Below are positions 40,143 through 51,261 of a DNA stretch of 64,000 bases, in pieces (the stretch's first letter is position 1; every line of letters begins with the position of its first letter). Position numbers and translations under genes: made by a program. The DNA lies in contig NZ_CP018082.1 of assembly GCF_001886715.1 (NCBI RefSeq), forward strand, positions 4,278,001 to 4,342,000, written 5' to 3'. The DNA comes from Nocardia mangyaensis (lineage in GTDB: Bacteria; Actinomycetota; Actinomycetes; Mycobacteriales; Mycobacteriaceae). The notes below the pieces were generated by a model, which worked only from the letters and a program-made list of their open reading frames with translations, was not told the DNA's origin and made no database searches.

Positions 40143-40646
40143 ATGACACGACATTGGCTCACGCTCGGGATCCCCGCGGTGTACGCGTGGATCGCGGCGG
40201 TGGCGTTCAGCGCCATCGCCGTGGAAACGATCATCATCTACCCCAACGTCTTTCACGATGTTCCCGCGTCGCTGGGCGAGGCGTCGGCCTTCTTCGAGGT
40301 GACCGGGCCTGCCGACTTCTTCCGTCCGCTGGGCGCGGCGACCATCGTCGCGGCGGTGGCGAGCACGGTGCTGGTGTGGCGGGTGCGGGCGGCACGCTGG
40401 TGGATCGTCGGGAGCCTGCTGACCCTGATCTTCGGGGAGTTCCTGTTCTCCGCCCTGTACTTCTGGCCGCGCAACGAAATGATGTTCACCGAGGGCGCCG
40501 CGGTGCACTCGAGCGAGGTACTGCGGCGCGCCGCGACCGAGTTCGAGACCGGTCACCGGGGCAGGCTGGCGATGAGCGCCGTCACCGCCGGTGCCGCGTT
40601 CGTCGGATTCCTGCGGGTGTATCGCGATCGGTTGGTGCGCGCATGA
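40143..40646 (+). CDS. DUF1772-like membrane protein
   Basis: A 167-residue protein with four predicted membrane helices, at about 8-30, 58-78, 86-107 and 140-160. The pattern resembles the DUF1772 family (anthrone-oxygenase-like fold), with a polar loop between helices 1 and 2 and W-x-x-G-x-x-L at helix 3. No catalytic assignment can be made. Its TGA overlaps the next ATG by 4 nt, so the two are very likely made together. The 174-bp gap after aroB suggests a separate promoter. Confidence 0.7.
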   Translation: MTRHWLTLGIPAVYAWIAAVAFSAIAVETIIIYPNVFHDVPASLGEASAFFEVTGPADFFRPLGAATIVAAVASTVLVWRVRAARWWIVGSLLTLIFGEFLFSALYFWPRNEMMFTEGAAVHSSEVLRRAATEFETGHRGRLAMSAVTAGAAFVGFLRVYRDRLVRA

Positions 40647-41095
40647 ACTCGGTGGCGTCCACGCGCACGTTCGGCGTCCCCCTCACGACGGTGTGCGGGC
40701 TGGCCCTGCTCGGCATCCCCCGGGTGATCGCGCACGATCTGGACCTGGTCGGGCCTACCGTCAACACGGTGCTGGTTTTCGCGCCCTTCGCCGCCTGGGT
40801 GGGCTACATGTGGTGGCGCCGGGTCTCCGACGCGTTCCGTGCGCTGCTCGCCGTCGGCGCCTGCTACGGCGTATCGCTGGCGGTCACGCACCAGATCCTG
40901 TGGACCATGGCGTTCGACGACCCGCCCCGGCTCGGTGGCACCCTGGAAGGGCAGCTCTCACCGGTGGTCGAGGACGTGGTCCTGCGCGTCTTCTCCGTTG
41001 GCAGCAGCTTGGTGACCGGAGTGCTCGTCGGCGCGGTGACCGGCGCGATCGCCTGGGTGCTCATCCGTACAACAGACCGACATCGACCCCGGTGA
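40643..41095 (+). CDS. Hypothetical four-helix membrane protein
   Basis: A 150-residue hydrophobic protein with helices at about 10-28, 38-56, 68-88 and 118-142 and an acidic extramembrane loop (E-G-Q-L-S-P-V-V-E-D-V-V) between helices 3 and 4. The ATG at 40643 overlaps the preceding stop (ATGA). I do not recognise a family. It probably partners the DUF1772-like protein. Confidence 0.7.
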   Translation: MNSVASTRTFGVPLTTVCGLALLGIPRVIAHDLDLVGPTVNTVLVFAPFAAWVGYMWWRRVSDAFRALLAVGACYGVSLAVTHQILWTMAFDDPPRLGGTLEGQLSPVVEDVVLRVFSVGSSLVTGVLVGAVTGAIAWVLIRTTDRHRPR

Positions 41096-41134
41096 AGGGT
41101 TCGTCCGAACGAACGGACCCGGACAGGAGATCGC

Positions 41135-41228
41135 GCATCCTGATCACGGACCGGAACAGAAGCCGGAAACGGCTCGTCCAAACGCGCGGACACGCACCCG
41201 GGACCCGGTGGGCATCCTGATCATGGAC
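41135..41228. repeat. Imperfect 17-bp direct repeat before the two-component genes
   Basis: GCATCCTGATCAcGGAC (41135-41151) and GCATCCTGATCAtGGAC (41212-41228) differ at one base and start 77 bp apart in the 256-bp gap upstream of the histidine kinase gene. Each contains a TGATCA palindrome. They may be binding sites for the response regulator. Confidence 0.5.
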
Positions 41229-41351
41229 AAGGCGCGGGCCCAGTGACCACGCATCCGAGCCGCCGGATGTGCGACCCGAACACCACGCTTCGAGACGACG
41301 GACGGGTGCGTCAGCCGATGTGCGGCCGGCCCGAGGACGAAGGGAGGGGCG

Positions 41352-42506
41352 GTGTCGCCCATGTTTGCCACCGAACGGGGGCAGCGAGCCGTCGATCTCG
41401 CCCTTGCCGCGGCGACCTTCGTGGTGGTCGGTACCGCCATCACCGCGCGCGTCGGCTCGGACTCGGTCGACCCGGCCGCGTACGCGTTCGGCGCGTTGTT
41501 CGCCGGTGCGATGCTGGTGCGTCGACGCTGGCCGGTCGCCACGCTGGTCGTCTCGGCCGCCGCGCTGCCTATCTACTACATGCTCGACTATCCGCCGATC
41601 GGACTCGCGTTGCCGGTCGCCGCCGCGCTGTTCTCCGCGGCCGAGCGCGGCAGACCGGGCTGGGCAATCGGGATCGCCGTCGCGCTCCTGGCGATCTCGA
41701 CGGGCGTGCGGGTCATCCACGGTGACGACCTGGGATTCGTCCTCGGCTTGGAACTGCCGACCTCGGCCGCGCTGATGACCGCGATGATCGCCCTGGGTGA
41801 TGGGGTGCGGGCCCGCCGGGGCTGGCGCGCCGAGACCGAGCAGCGCGCGCGTGCGGCTGCGGCCGAACGCGACCGCGCGCTGGCGGGGCGCATCGAGCAG
41901 GAGCGATTGCGCATCGCCCGCGATCTGCACGATCTGCTCGCCCACACCGTCTCGGTGATCGCGCTGCACACCGATGTGGCGCGCGAATCGCTGCGCGACG
42001 ACCCTGACACCGCGGCCCAGTCGCTCGCCGCGGCGCGAGCCGCCTGCCGGGAAGCGAACAGTGAGCTACGCGCGACCGTCGCCGCCCTGCGCGCCGACAG
42101 CACGACCGAACCGCCGACACCGAACCTGGACCGAGTGGGTGGTCTCATCGCCGCCACCGAGGCCGCCGGTCTCATCGTGACGCTCACCCACTCTCCCGCG
42201 ACCGGCACCCTGCCCGCCATCGTCGACCTCACCGCCTACCGGGTGGTCCAGGAATCATTGAGCAATGTCCTGCGCCACGCCGCCGCGCACACGGTCGACA
42301 TCGAGATCGACCGAGCCGACACCGATCTGGTGGTCCGCGTGGCCGACGACGGCGTCGGCGCAGCGTCCGAAACCGCCGACAGCGGATGGGGCATCATCGG
42401 CATGCGGGAACGGGTGACGCTGCTCGGCGGCACCTTGCACGCCGGACCGGGCCAGACAGGAGGATTTGTGGTGGAGGCACGAATTCCGGCGCGAGGCACC
42501 ACGTGA
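41352..42506 (+). CDS. NarL-type sensor histidine kinase
   Basis: A 384-residue membrane sensor. Up to five hydrophobic helices (about 12-140) form the input domain, with no large external loop. A coiled segment leads to a HisKA_3 dimerisation domain with phospho-acceptor His193 in R-D-L-H-D-L-L-A-H, and the C-terminal HATPase has V-Q-E-S-L-S-N-V-L-R-H-A (N box) and V-A-D-D-G-V-G, G-I-I-G-M-R-E-R. The GTG at 41352 has a GGGAGGGG site just upstream. The stop overlaps the response regulator GTG (GTGA). The signal is unknown. Confidence 0.93.
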   Translation: MSPMFATERGQRAVDLALAAATFVVVGTAITARVGSDSVDPAAYAFGALFAGAMLVRRRWPVATLVVSAAALPIYYMLDYPPIGLALPVAAALFSAAERGRPGWAIGIAVALLAISTGVRVIHGDDLGFVLGLELPTSAALMTAMIALGDGVRARRGWRAETEQRARAAAAERDRALAGRIEQERLRIARDLHDLLAHTVSVIALHTDVARESLRDDPDTAAQSLAAARAACREANSELRATVAALRADSTTEPPTPNLDRVGGLIAATEAAGLIVTLTHSPATGTLPAIVDLTAYRVVQESLSNVLRHAAAHTVDIEIDRADTDLVVRVADDGVGAASETADSGWGIIGMRERVTLLGGTLHAGPGQTGGFVVEARIPARGTT

Positions 42507-43162
42507 TCCGAGTGGTGGTGGTCGACGACCAACAGTTGGTGCGCGAGGGCCTACGGGCCTTGCTCGACCGCGCCGACGACATCGGTGTGGTGGGGATGGC
42601 CGGTTCCGGCCGCGCGGGAGTCGATCTGGTGACACGTACCCGACCCGATGTCGTGCTGATGGACATCCGTATGCCCGACGGCGACGGCCTGACCGCGACC
42701 CAGCGCATCGTCGCCGACCTCGCGCTTCGTGATGTCCGGGTCGTCGTGCTCACCACCTTCGACACCGACGACAACGTGCTGGCGGCGATGCGCGCGGGCG
42801 CATCCGGATTCCTGCTCAAGGACACCGACCCACAGGAGTTGCGCGCCGCGATCAGGATCGTCGCGGGTGGCGACGCACTCCTGTCTCCCGCGGTCACCCG
42901 CCGGGTCATGCGCGCGGCCGCCAGGGGACCCGATCCGCAAACCGCCGAGCTGTTGAGTCCACTGACTCCACGCGAACGCGAGGTGCTGGCCGAGGTCGGC
43001 CACGGCCGTTCCAATGCCGAGATCGCCGCGGCGCTGTCGATGAGTCCAGCGACAGCACGCACCCATGTCGGCCGTCTACTGACCAAACTCGACGCCCGCG
43101 ACCGACCCCAACTGGTGCGACTCGCCTATGAGACCGGCTTGATCACCCCAGGTCGACCGTGA
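42503..43162 (+). CDS. NarL/LuxR-type response regulator
   Basis: A 219-residue partner of the preceding kinase. The receiver domain has acidic pocket V-V-D-D-Q, phospho-acceptor Asp54 in L-M-D-I-R-M-P-D-G-D-G, Thr in L-T-T-F and Lys in L-K-D-T-D. The C-terminal LuxR helix-turn-helix begins L-T-P-R-E-R-E-V-L and includes N-A-E-I-A-A-A-L-S-M-S-P-A-T-A-R-T-H-V. The start GTG overlaps the kinase stop. Likely targets include the two membrane-protein genes upstream or its own operon. Confidence 0.95.
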   Translation: MIRVVVVDDQQLVREGLRALLDRADDIGVVGMAGSGRAGVDLVTRTRPDVVLMDIRMPDGDGLTATQRIVADLALRDVRVVVLTTFDTDDNVLAAMRAGASGFLLKDTDPQELRAAIRIVAGGDALLSPAVTRRVMRAAARGPDPQTAELLSPLTPREREVLAEVGHGRSNAEIAAALSMSPATARTHVGRLLTKLDARDRPQLVRLAYETGLITPGRP

Positions 43163-43190
43163 GTGGCCGACCCACACCCCACCCCGCGGG

Positions 43191-43640
43191 CTACTGCGCG
43201 GGAGCGAGTACCGGTTCGCTCGCAGTCGCGGCAGGGGCTTTCGCGGGCCGTCCGGAGCGGGCGTGCCCGTAGCCAACACCGGCGAGTGCGGGCAGGAAGA
43301 TCAGCAGCATGATGAACGACGCCGCGGAGGTCAGCTCGAAGAGCGCGCCGGCGTCGCCGAGTTCGATACCGGGGACGTAGTCGAGGATCAGGCACACCGC
43401 CCCGCTGCCGAGGCCGGCGGCGATACCGGCGGCGAGCCAGCGGACCGTGAGATCAGTGCCGGATGTCGAGCGGGCATCGCGTACGCCCCAGACGACGGCG
43501 ACGGCGACGATCGCGACGAGGCAGACCGCCCGCCACAGTGTGCCGTAGGTCGGCAGTGACCCCATCAGCAGACCGAGCAGAACCCGCAGCACGACGACCA
43601 ACGCGCCGAGACCGACGGCTCGTAACACCCAAGCGCTCAT
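43191..43640 (-). CDS. Integral membrane protein, B-4DMT transporter-like
   Basis: A 149-residue protein with four helices (about 4-24, 34-52, 66-90 and 100-122) and a Pro/Ala-rich C-terminal tail, resembling proteins annotated as B-4DMT family transporters in Nocardia and mycobacteria. Substrate unknown. I chose the ATG at 43640, which starts directly before the first helix. It converges on the response regulator gene with a 28-bp gap and no visible terminator. Confidence 0.7.
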   Translation of the reverse strand: MSAWVLRAVGLGALVVVLRVLLGLLMGSLPTYGTLWRAVCLVAIVAVAVVWGVRDARSTSGTDLTVRWLAAGIAAGLGSGAVCLILDYVPGIELGDAGALFELTSAASFIMLLIFLPALAGVGYGHARSGRPAKAPAATASEPVLAPAQ

Positions 43641-43740
43641 GGGCAACACCTTAGCCCGGCAAAACTAGAACCGGTGTCAATTCTGCGGATCGGATGATCA
43701 CCGCGGCCGCGTCGGCGGTGCTGACACAGAGCCGAGCACG

Positions 43741-43983
43741 TCACGGCACCCACAGGTCGTACCTGCCGCTGCCGTCACCGCGCGGTACGCATTGCGCCCG
43801 ATCGCTCCACAGCGGACCGTCCTTCAGACAGCTCGCCAGCGTGACGTTCGATGCCGACGGTACACAACGGAACCCCCACGTCGGCTGCGCCGAGGCGCAG
43901 CCACTCTGCGCCGCCGCCGATCCACCCACAACGATCGCCGACGCGGCGACCGACAACACGACGAACCCGATTCGACCGAACAC
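43741..43983 (-). CDS. Small secreted protein with four cysteines
   Basis: An 80-residue product with a signal peptide (hydrophobic I-G-F-V-V-L-S-V-A-A-S-A-I-V-V, likely cleavage after A-A-A near residue 25). The mature part is about 55 residues with Cys29, Cys40, Cys52 and Cys65, evenly spaced enough for two disulphides. It has no charge-rich antimicrobial pattern and no family I recognise. The start is a GTG. It sits alone after aroE on the same strand, 67 nt away. Confidence 0.6.
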   Translation of the reverse strand: MFGRIGFVVLSVAASAIVVGGSAAAQSGCASAQPTWGFRCVPSASNVTLASCLKDGPLWSDRAQCVPRGDGSGRYDLWVP

Positions 43984-44050
43984 GAGCCCACCCCTCCCCT
44001 AGGTTGCGTTGGGCACCAGGGTAATACGGCGAGCACCGCCGCGAAAGGGG

Positions 44051-44857
44051 TCAGTCGAGCGCGGCCGCCATCGCCGCACGCGGTGCCGGCTGCCCGGTGA
44101 ACAGCTCGACCTGCCCGAACGCCTGGTTCAACAGCATCTGCAGCCCACTGACCACCGTGTGTCCGGCCGCCTCGACCGCATGGGCCAGCGGTGTGGGCCA
44201 CGGGTTGTAAATGGCGTCGAGGACCACCGGCGCCGCCGACACCGGAGCCGCGAGCGCAGCGGCGGCCTCGGCGGGCACCGTGCTGACCACGGCTCCCGCG
44301 CGCGCACACACGGCGGCGAGGGGCTCCGCATCGAAACCGATCGTCGACACGGCCATGCCCAACCGCTCGGCGAGCTCGAGCGCACCACGCGCGCGGCCGG
44401 CATCGCGCGCGACCACGGTCACCGACTCCGCGCCCAGCTCCGACAGAGCGAGCAGGGCGGGCCGTGCGGTGCCACCCGCACCGAGGACCACACCCTCGCG
44501 GACCCGGTCGACACCACCACCACGAAGCGCGCCGAGCACGCCGTCCACATCGGTGCAGTCGGCCAGCCAGCCGGCCTCGGTCCGAACCAGGGTGTTGGCG
44601 GAACCGACCAGCACGGCCCGATCGGTGCGCACGTCCGCGTGGGCCAGCGCGGCTTCCTTGCCGGGCATCGTCACCGACAGTCCCACCCATTCCGGGCCGA
44701 GCCCGTCGACCAGCCCGGGCAGCTGTTCGGCCGAGCACTCGATGCGCTCATAGCTCCAGTTCAACCCGAGCGCGCGGTAGGCGGCCAGGTGCAGCTGGGG
44801 CGAGCGGGAGTGCGCGATCGGCTTGCCGAGCACCGCCGCTTTGCGCGCCTCAGCCAC
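44051..44857 (-). CDS. aroE: Shikimate dehydrogenase
   Basis: NADPH-dependent reduction of 3-dehydroshikimate. The 268-residue protein has the substrate loop I-A-H-S-R-S-P-Q-L-H, the catalytic-lysine region V-T-M-P-G-K-E-A-A, the G-A-G-G-T-A-R-P dinucleotide site and the C-terminal G-L-Q-M-L-L-N-Q-A. It overlaps mltG by 8 nt. It is separated from aroC-aroK-aroB by 4 kb and lies on the other strand, in the alaS-ruvX-mltG-aroE set known from mycobacteria. Confidence 0.95.
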   Translation of the reverse strand: MAEARKAAVLGKPIAHSRSPQLHLAAYRALGLNWSYERIECSAEQLPGLVDGLGPEWVGLSVTMPGKEAALAHADVRTDRAVLVGSANTLVRTEAGWLADCTDVDGVLGALRGGGVDRVREGVVLGAGGTARPALLALSELGAESVTVVARDAGRARGALELAERLGMAVSTIGFDAEPLAAVCARAGAVVSTVPAEAAAALAAPVSAAPVVLDAIYNPWPTPLAHAVEAAGHTVVSGLQMLLNQAFGQVELFTGQPAPRAAMAAALD

Positions 44858-46391
44858 CGTAGGGCCGGGAGCTGTCGAGGATGCCGCTGCGCTGTGCCTG
44901 CGCGACCAGTCGCAGGTGCTCCTGATAGTTGTCGGTGAACAGGGTGGTGCCGTCGTTGTCGACGGTGACGAAGTACAGCCACTCGCCGGGTTCGGGGTTC
45001 TCCATGGCCTGCAGGGCCTGCAGGGAGGGTGCGGCGATCGGCGTCACGGGCAGGCCGTACATCGCGTAGGTGTTCCACGCGGTGACCCGGGCACGGTCGG
45101 CGTTGGTGGTCGCCACCTCGGTGGTGTCGAGGGTGTAGTTCACCGTCGAGTCGAACTGCAGCATCTGTTCGACCTTCAGGCGGTTCGCGATCACCCTGGC
45201 CACTTTGCTCATGTCCTGGGGCTTGGCCTCACGCTCCACCAGGGAGGCGGCGACCAGGGTCTCATACGGGGTCAGGCCCGTGGTGGCGCCCGACTGCAGC
45301 AGGCCGGTCGATTCGTAGCGCTGCACACTCGCGGTGATCAGCTGCCGCAAGATCTGCTCCGGTGTGCCGCTCGGATCGAAATCCCATGTCCCCGCCGCGA
45401 TCAGGCCCTCCAGCTGCCTGGTCCGGTCCGGGGAGTCGCGCACGCCCTGCATCGCCCATTCGGGTACGCCGAGCGCGGCCAGGTCCGGACTCGCGCCCGC
45501 GGCGTCGAGCTGCTCGTAGGTCACACACTTGCGTTCCTCGCCGAAGCAGCTGGCCTGCGCGATCTTTCGGTAGATGCCCTCGTATCGGCCGCCGGTGCCC
45601 ACGTCGTGCTTGTCGTGCAGCAACCGGCCCTCGGACACGGTCACGTTCCCGACCCGCGACTTCCCGCCGACCAGCGTGGCGACGGCGTCGGCGGCGGGGC
45701 TGTTCACGCCGACCGCGTAGAAGCCGGGCTGCACGCTGTTCATCGACGAATTCCGCACCGCCGCTTCGTAGAACGCCGCCGAGCTGGCGACCACGCCCTT
45801 GTCTTTCATCTCCGTGGCGATCTGTGAGGCGGTGTCGCCCGGATGCACCGCGACCACGACGAGCGCGCCGGGCGGACCGGCGAAATCCTCGGCCGGGGTC
45901 AGTCGGCCCATCAGCTTGTACCCGGCGAATCCGGCCACCGAGACGAACAGCAGCACGAACACCCCGGCCACGACCCACAGATTGCGACGGCGCCGTTTAC
46001 GCTCGGCCGCCTTACGCGAGGCGATCCGCGACCGTTCGCCGCGTCCCGACGAGCCCGCCTTGGCGCGACCGCCACGTTCACCCGCAGCCGCCTTGGCGCG
46101 TCCGCCCCGTTCATCCGGCGGCCGACCGGCGGCCGGGCGCTGCCCTACGCGACGCGGCGGTGCGGCCGGTTCCGGCTCGGGTTGTTCGACGAACGCGTCG
46201 GCTTCCTCGTCATAGCGCGGGATGACATCGGTGCCGTAATCGTCGTCGTCCCAGCCGACGGGCTCGCCCGCCTGCTGTTCGTCGCCGTGCGCCGCGCGGG
46301 CATCGAGGCCCCAGTCGTCGCGCCGGGGGTAGCGCCGATCAGCTTCCCGCGCCCGGTAGCGTTCCTCGGCCCTCGCCCATCGGTCGGTCAT
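44850..46391 (-). CDS. mltG: Endolytic murein transglycosylase MltG
   Basis: Cleaves nascent glycan strands and sets their length. The 513-residue protein has a long charged cytoplasmic N-terminus (about 1-135, with two E-R-G-G-R-A-K-A repeats), one membrane helix (about 137-159), a LysM-like segment and the YceG catalytic domain with the Glu of L-V-E-R-E-A and the later [16 protein letters not shown] motif. Its ATG overlaps the ruvX stop (ATGA). The N-terminal tail is longer than in Gram-negative forms, as usual in actinobacteria. Confidence 0.95.
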   Translation of the reverse strand: MTDRWARAEERYRAREADRRYPRRDDWGLDARAAHGDEQQAGEPVGWDDDDYGTDVIPRYDEEADAFVEQPEPEPAAPPRRVGQRPAAGRPPDERGGRAKAAAGERGGRAKAGSSGRGERSRIASRKAAERKRRRRNLWVVAGVFVLLFVSVAGFAGYKLMGRLTPAEDFAGPPGALVVVAVHPGDTASQIATEMKDKGVVASSAAFYEAAVRNSSMNSVQPGFYAVGVNSPAADAVATLVGGKSRVGNVTVSEGRLLHDKHDVGTGGRYEGIYRKIAQASCFGEERKCVTYEQLDAAGASPDLAALGVPEWAMQGVRDSPDRTRQLEGLIAAGTWDFDPSGTPEQILRQLITASVQRYESTGLLQSGATTGLTPYETLVAASLVEREAKPQDMSKVARVIANRLKVEQMLQFDSTVNYTLDTTEVATTNADRARVTAWNTYAMYGLPVTPIAAPSLQALQAMENPEPGEWLYFVTVDNDGTTLFTDNYQEHLRLVAQAQRSGILDSSRPYGG

Positions 46392-46944
46392 GCATCATCT
46401 CCGACCACACTCGCCGCGTCTGCTGCGTGCTTCAACACCGAACTCCGCTCGTCCAACCATCCTTGCAGAATCGACACGGCTGCCGCCTGATCGATCACCT
46501 GCCGCTGGCCACGTGCTCGAACTCCGCTGTCGCGCAGCGCACGTGCAGCAGACACCGTAGTCAAACGTTCGTCGGAAAGGCGCACCGGAATCGGGTCGAT
46601 CACCCGGCGCAACTGCCGGGCAAATTTCCTGGCGATACCGGCCGCACTACCGTTCTCACCGCGCAATGTGCGTGGCAGACCGACGATAACCTCCACCGCC
46701 TCGTATTCCAGCACAATGTCGGCAATTCTGGCGATGTCGGCGGGTGGACCGGCCGCGCGCGCACCGGACTTGGCACGCGCGACCGTCTCCACGGGGGTGG
46801 CGAGGATCCCGTCGGGGTCGCTCGAGGCCACCCCGATCCGGACACTGCCGACGTCGATCGCGATCCGGCGCCCCCGGCCCGGGTCGGTCGCCGGATCCGG
46901 CCGGTCGGCCGGGTCCTGCTCAGGTGATCCAGCGGTCTCCGGCA

Positions 46945-46945
<1 letters not shown>
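46388..46945 (-). CDS. ruvX: RuvX / YqgF-family putative Holliday junction resolvase
   Basis: A 185-residue RNase H-fold nuclease linked to 16S rRNA maturation and recombination. Motifs: [13 protein letters not shown] (first catalytic Asp), V-I-V-G-L-P and L-S-D-E-R-L-T-T-V, then [10 protein letters not shown]. The N-terminal 28 residues are Pro/Asp-rich and extra to the fold. The start shares one base with the alaS stop (TGATG), and the stop overlaps mltG. Confidence 0.93.
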
Positions 46946-49608
<2,663 letters not shown>

Positions 49609-49633
49609 AGCTGACCAGCCTACCGTCTGCATT

Positions 49634-49677
49634 CCACCGGTTTTGCGCCGAGGGCGGTGCTCGCGGTGTACCGGTGG
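49634..49677 (-). terminator. Long-loop inverted repeat directly after rarA
   Basis: CCACCGGT (49634-49641) and ACCGGTGG (49670-49677) form an 8-bp stem around a 28-nt GC-rich loop immediately after the rarA stop. It could end rarA transcription or shape the alaS leader. No T-run. Confidence 0.35.
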
Positions 49678-51024
49678 CTACTTTTCGCGGATGATGCGGC
49701 GCAGCTTGCCCACCCGCGGGCCGACCTCACGTTCGAAGCCATGGTCGGTGGGCTCGTAGTAGTCGGTGCCGACCAGCTCGTCGGGCGGATATTGCTGGGC
49801 CAGCACGCCGTCGCGGGACTTGTGCGGGAACTGGTAGCCCTTGGCATTGCCGAGGGCGGCCGCGCCCGCGTAGTGCCCGTCGCGCAGGTGTGGCGGGACC
49901 GCACCCGCCTTTCCCGCGGTGATGTCGGCCATGGCGGCGGCCAGCGCCGAGGTGACCGCACCGGACTTCGGCGCGGTGGCGAGGTGGATCGTGGCCTGGG
50001 CCAGGGCGAGTTGCGCCTCGGGCAGGCCGACCAGCTGGACGACCTGCGCGGCGGCGGTGGCGGTCTGCAGGGCGGTCGGATCGGCCATGCCGACGTCCTC
50101 GCTGGCGTGGATCATCAAGCGGCGGGCGATGAATCGCGGATCCTCGCCCGCGGTGAGCATCCGGGCCAGGTAGTGCAGGGCGGCGTCGACGTCGGAACCG
50201 CGGATGGACTTGATGAAGGCGCTGATCACGTCGTAGTGCTGATCGCCTGCCCGGTCGTAGCGGACCGCGGCCTTGTCGACACTGGCCTCGACCAGTTCGA
50301 CGTCGACCGTGCCGTCGAGGGACGACTCGGCCGAGGCCTCCAGCGCGGTCAGCGCGCGGCGCGCGTCACCGCCGGCGATGCGCACGAGGTGGTCGAGGGC
50401 CTCCTCGGTGACGGTGTAGTCCCCGGCGAGCCCGCGCGGATCGGCGATGGCGCGGTCGAGCACCGCGCGGATGTCGTCGACGGTGAGCGATTGCAGTTGC
50501 AACACCAGCGAGCGCGACAGCAGCGGCGAGACCACCGAGAAGGAGGGGTTCTCGGTGGTCGCGCCGACGAGCAGCACGATCCGGTTCTCCACGGCGGCCA
50601 GCAGCGCGTCCTGCTGGGTCTTGGAGAATCGGTGCACCTCGTCGATGAACAGGACGGTCTGCTCCCCCACCGTCAGGCGGCGCCGGGCCACCTCGATGAC
50701 GGCGCGGACCTCCTTGACCCCGGCCGAGAGCGCCGAGAGCGCCTCGAACCGGCGCCCGGTGGCCTGCGACAGCAGCGATGCCAGCGTGGTCTTGCCGGTG
50801 CCGGGCGGACCGTAGAGCAGCACCGAGGCCGCGCCGGAGCCCTCGACGAGCCTGCGCAGCGGCGAACCCGGACCGAGCAGATGCTGCTGACCGATCACCT
50901 CGTCGAGCGAGGTGGGCCGCATCCGGACCGCGAGCGGGGCGCCGGGATCGCGTCGGACCACCGCGTCGAGCCCGCGGTCGGGCTCGACGGGTTCTCCTGG
51001 CACCTCGAACAGCTGATCGCTCAC
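49678..51024 (-). CDS. rarA: Replication-associated recombination protein RarA (MgsA)
   Basis: AAA+ ATPase that acts at stalled forks. The product (448 residues from the chosen GTG) has V-I-G-Q-Q-H-L-L, Walker [10 protein letters not shown], Walker [10 protein letters not shown], sensor G-A-T-T-E-N-P-S-F and the C-terminal tetramerisation domain with the [16 protein letters not shown] end. The GTG at 51024 (S-D-Q-L-F-E-V-P-G) matches family N-termini; the tandem ATGs at 51057/51054 are alternatives. It lies just upstream of alaS, as in mycobacteria. Confidence 0.95.
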   Translation of the reverse strand: MSDQLFEVPGEPVEPDRGLDAVVRRDPGAPLAVRMRPTSLDEVIGQQHLLGPGSPLRRLVEGSGAASVLLYGPPGTGKTTLASLLSQATGRRFEALSALSAGVKEVRAVIEVARRRLTVGEQTVLFIDEVHRFSKTQQDALLAAVENRIVLLVGATTENPSFSVVSPLLSRSLVLQLQSLTVDDIRAVLDRAIADPRGLAGDYTVTEEALDHLVRIAGGDARRALTALEASAESSLDGTVDVELVEASVDKAAVRYDRAGDQHYDVISAFIKSIRGSDVDAALHYLARMLTAGEDPRFIARRLMIHASEDVGMADPTALQTATAAAQVVQLVGLPEAQLALAQATIHLATAPKSGAVTSALAAAMADITAGKAGAVPPHLRDGHYAGAAALGNAKGYQFPHKSRDGVLAQQYPPDELVGTDYYEPTDHGFEREVGPRVGKLRRIIREK

Positions 51025-51221
51025 GTCGAGCAGGGTACCGACACCGTCGGACATCATCGGTCGACGCCGGACAATGCCCAGCCGACGTCAGCTCCGCCGG
51101 ACAAGCTCGGGCACACCGTCGGGGAAGGCCACGGCCGCGGCTGCGCCACCCGGTCGGTGATCCGTCCGGACCCGGCCCTGACCGGCGCCGAGTTGAACGA
51201 TTGACCAATTTTTGCGTTTCA

Positions 51222-51237
51222 GGCTTGCGCGCAAGCC
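51222..51237. promoter_or_regulatory. 16-bp perfect palindrome upstream of phoD
   Basis: GGCTTGCGCGCAAGCC is a perfect 16-bp palindrome ending 24 nt before the phoD GTG and preceded by an A/T-rich run. It is a good operator candidate for a dimeric regulator, whose gene is not adjacent. Confidence 0.45.
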
Positions 51238-51261
51238 GATCGTGGGTTGTGATCGCTGATC

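Noticed and set aside
51201..51237. TTGACC near the phoD palindrome as a third MerR-type promoter
   Set aside because: The palindrome is not centred between this -35 and any -10 at 19 bp, so the geometry does not fit.
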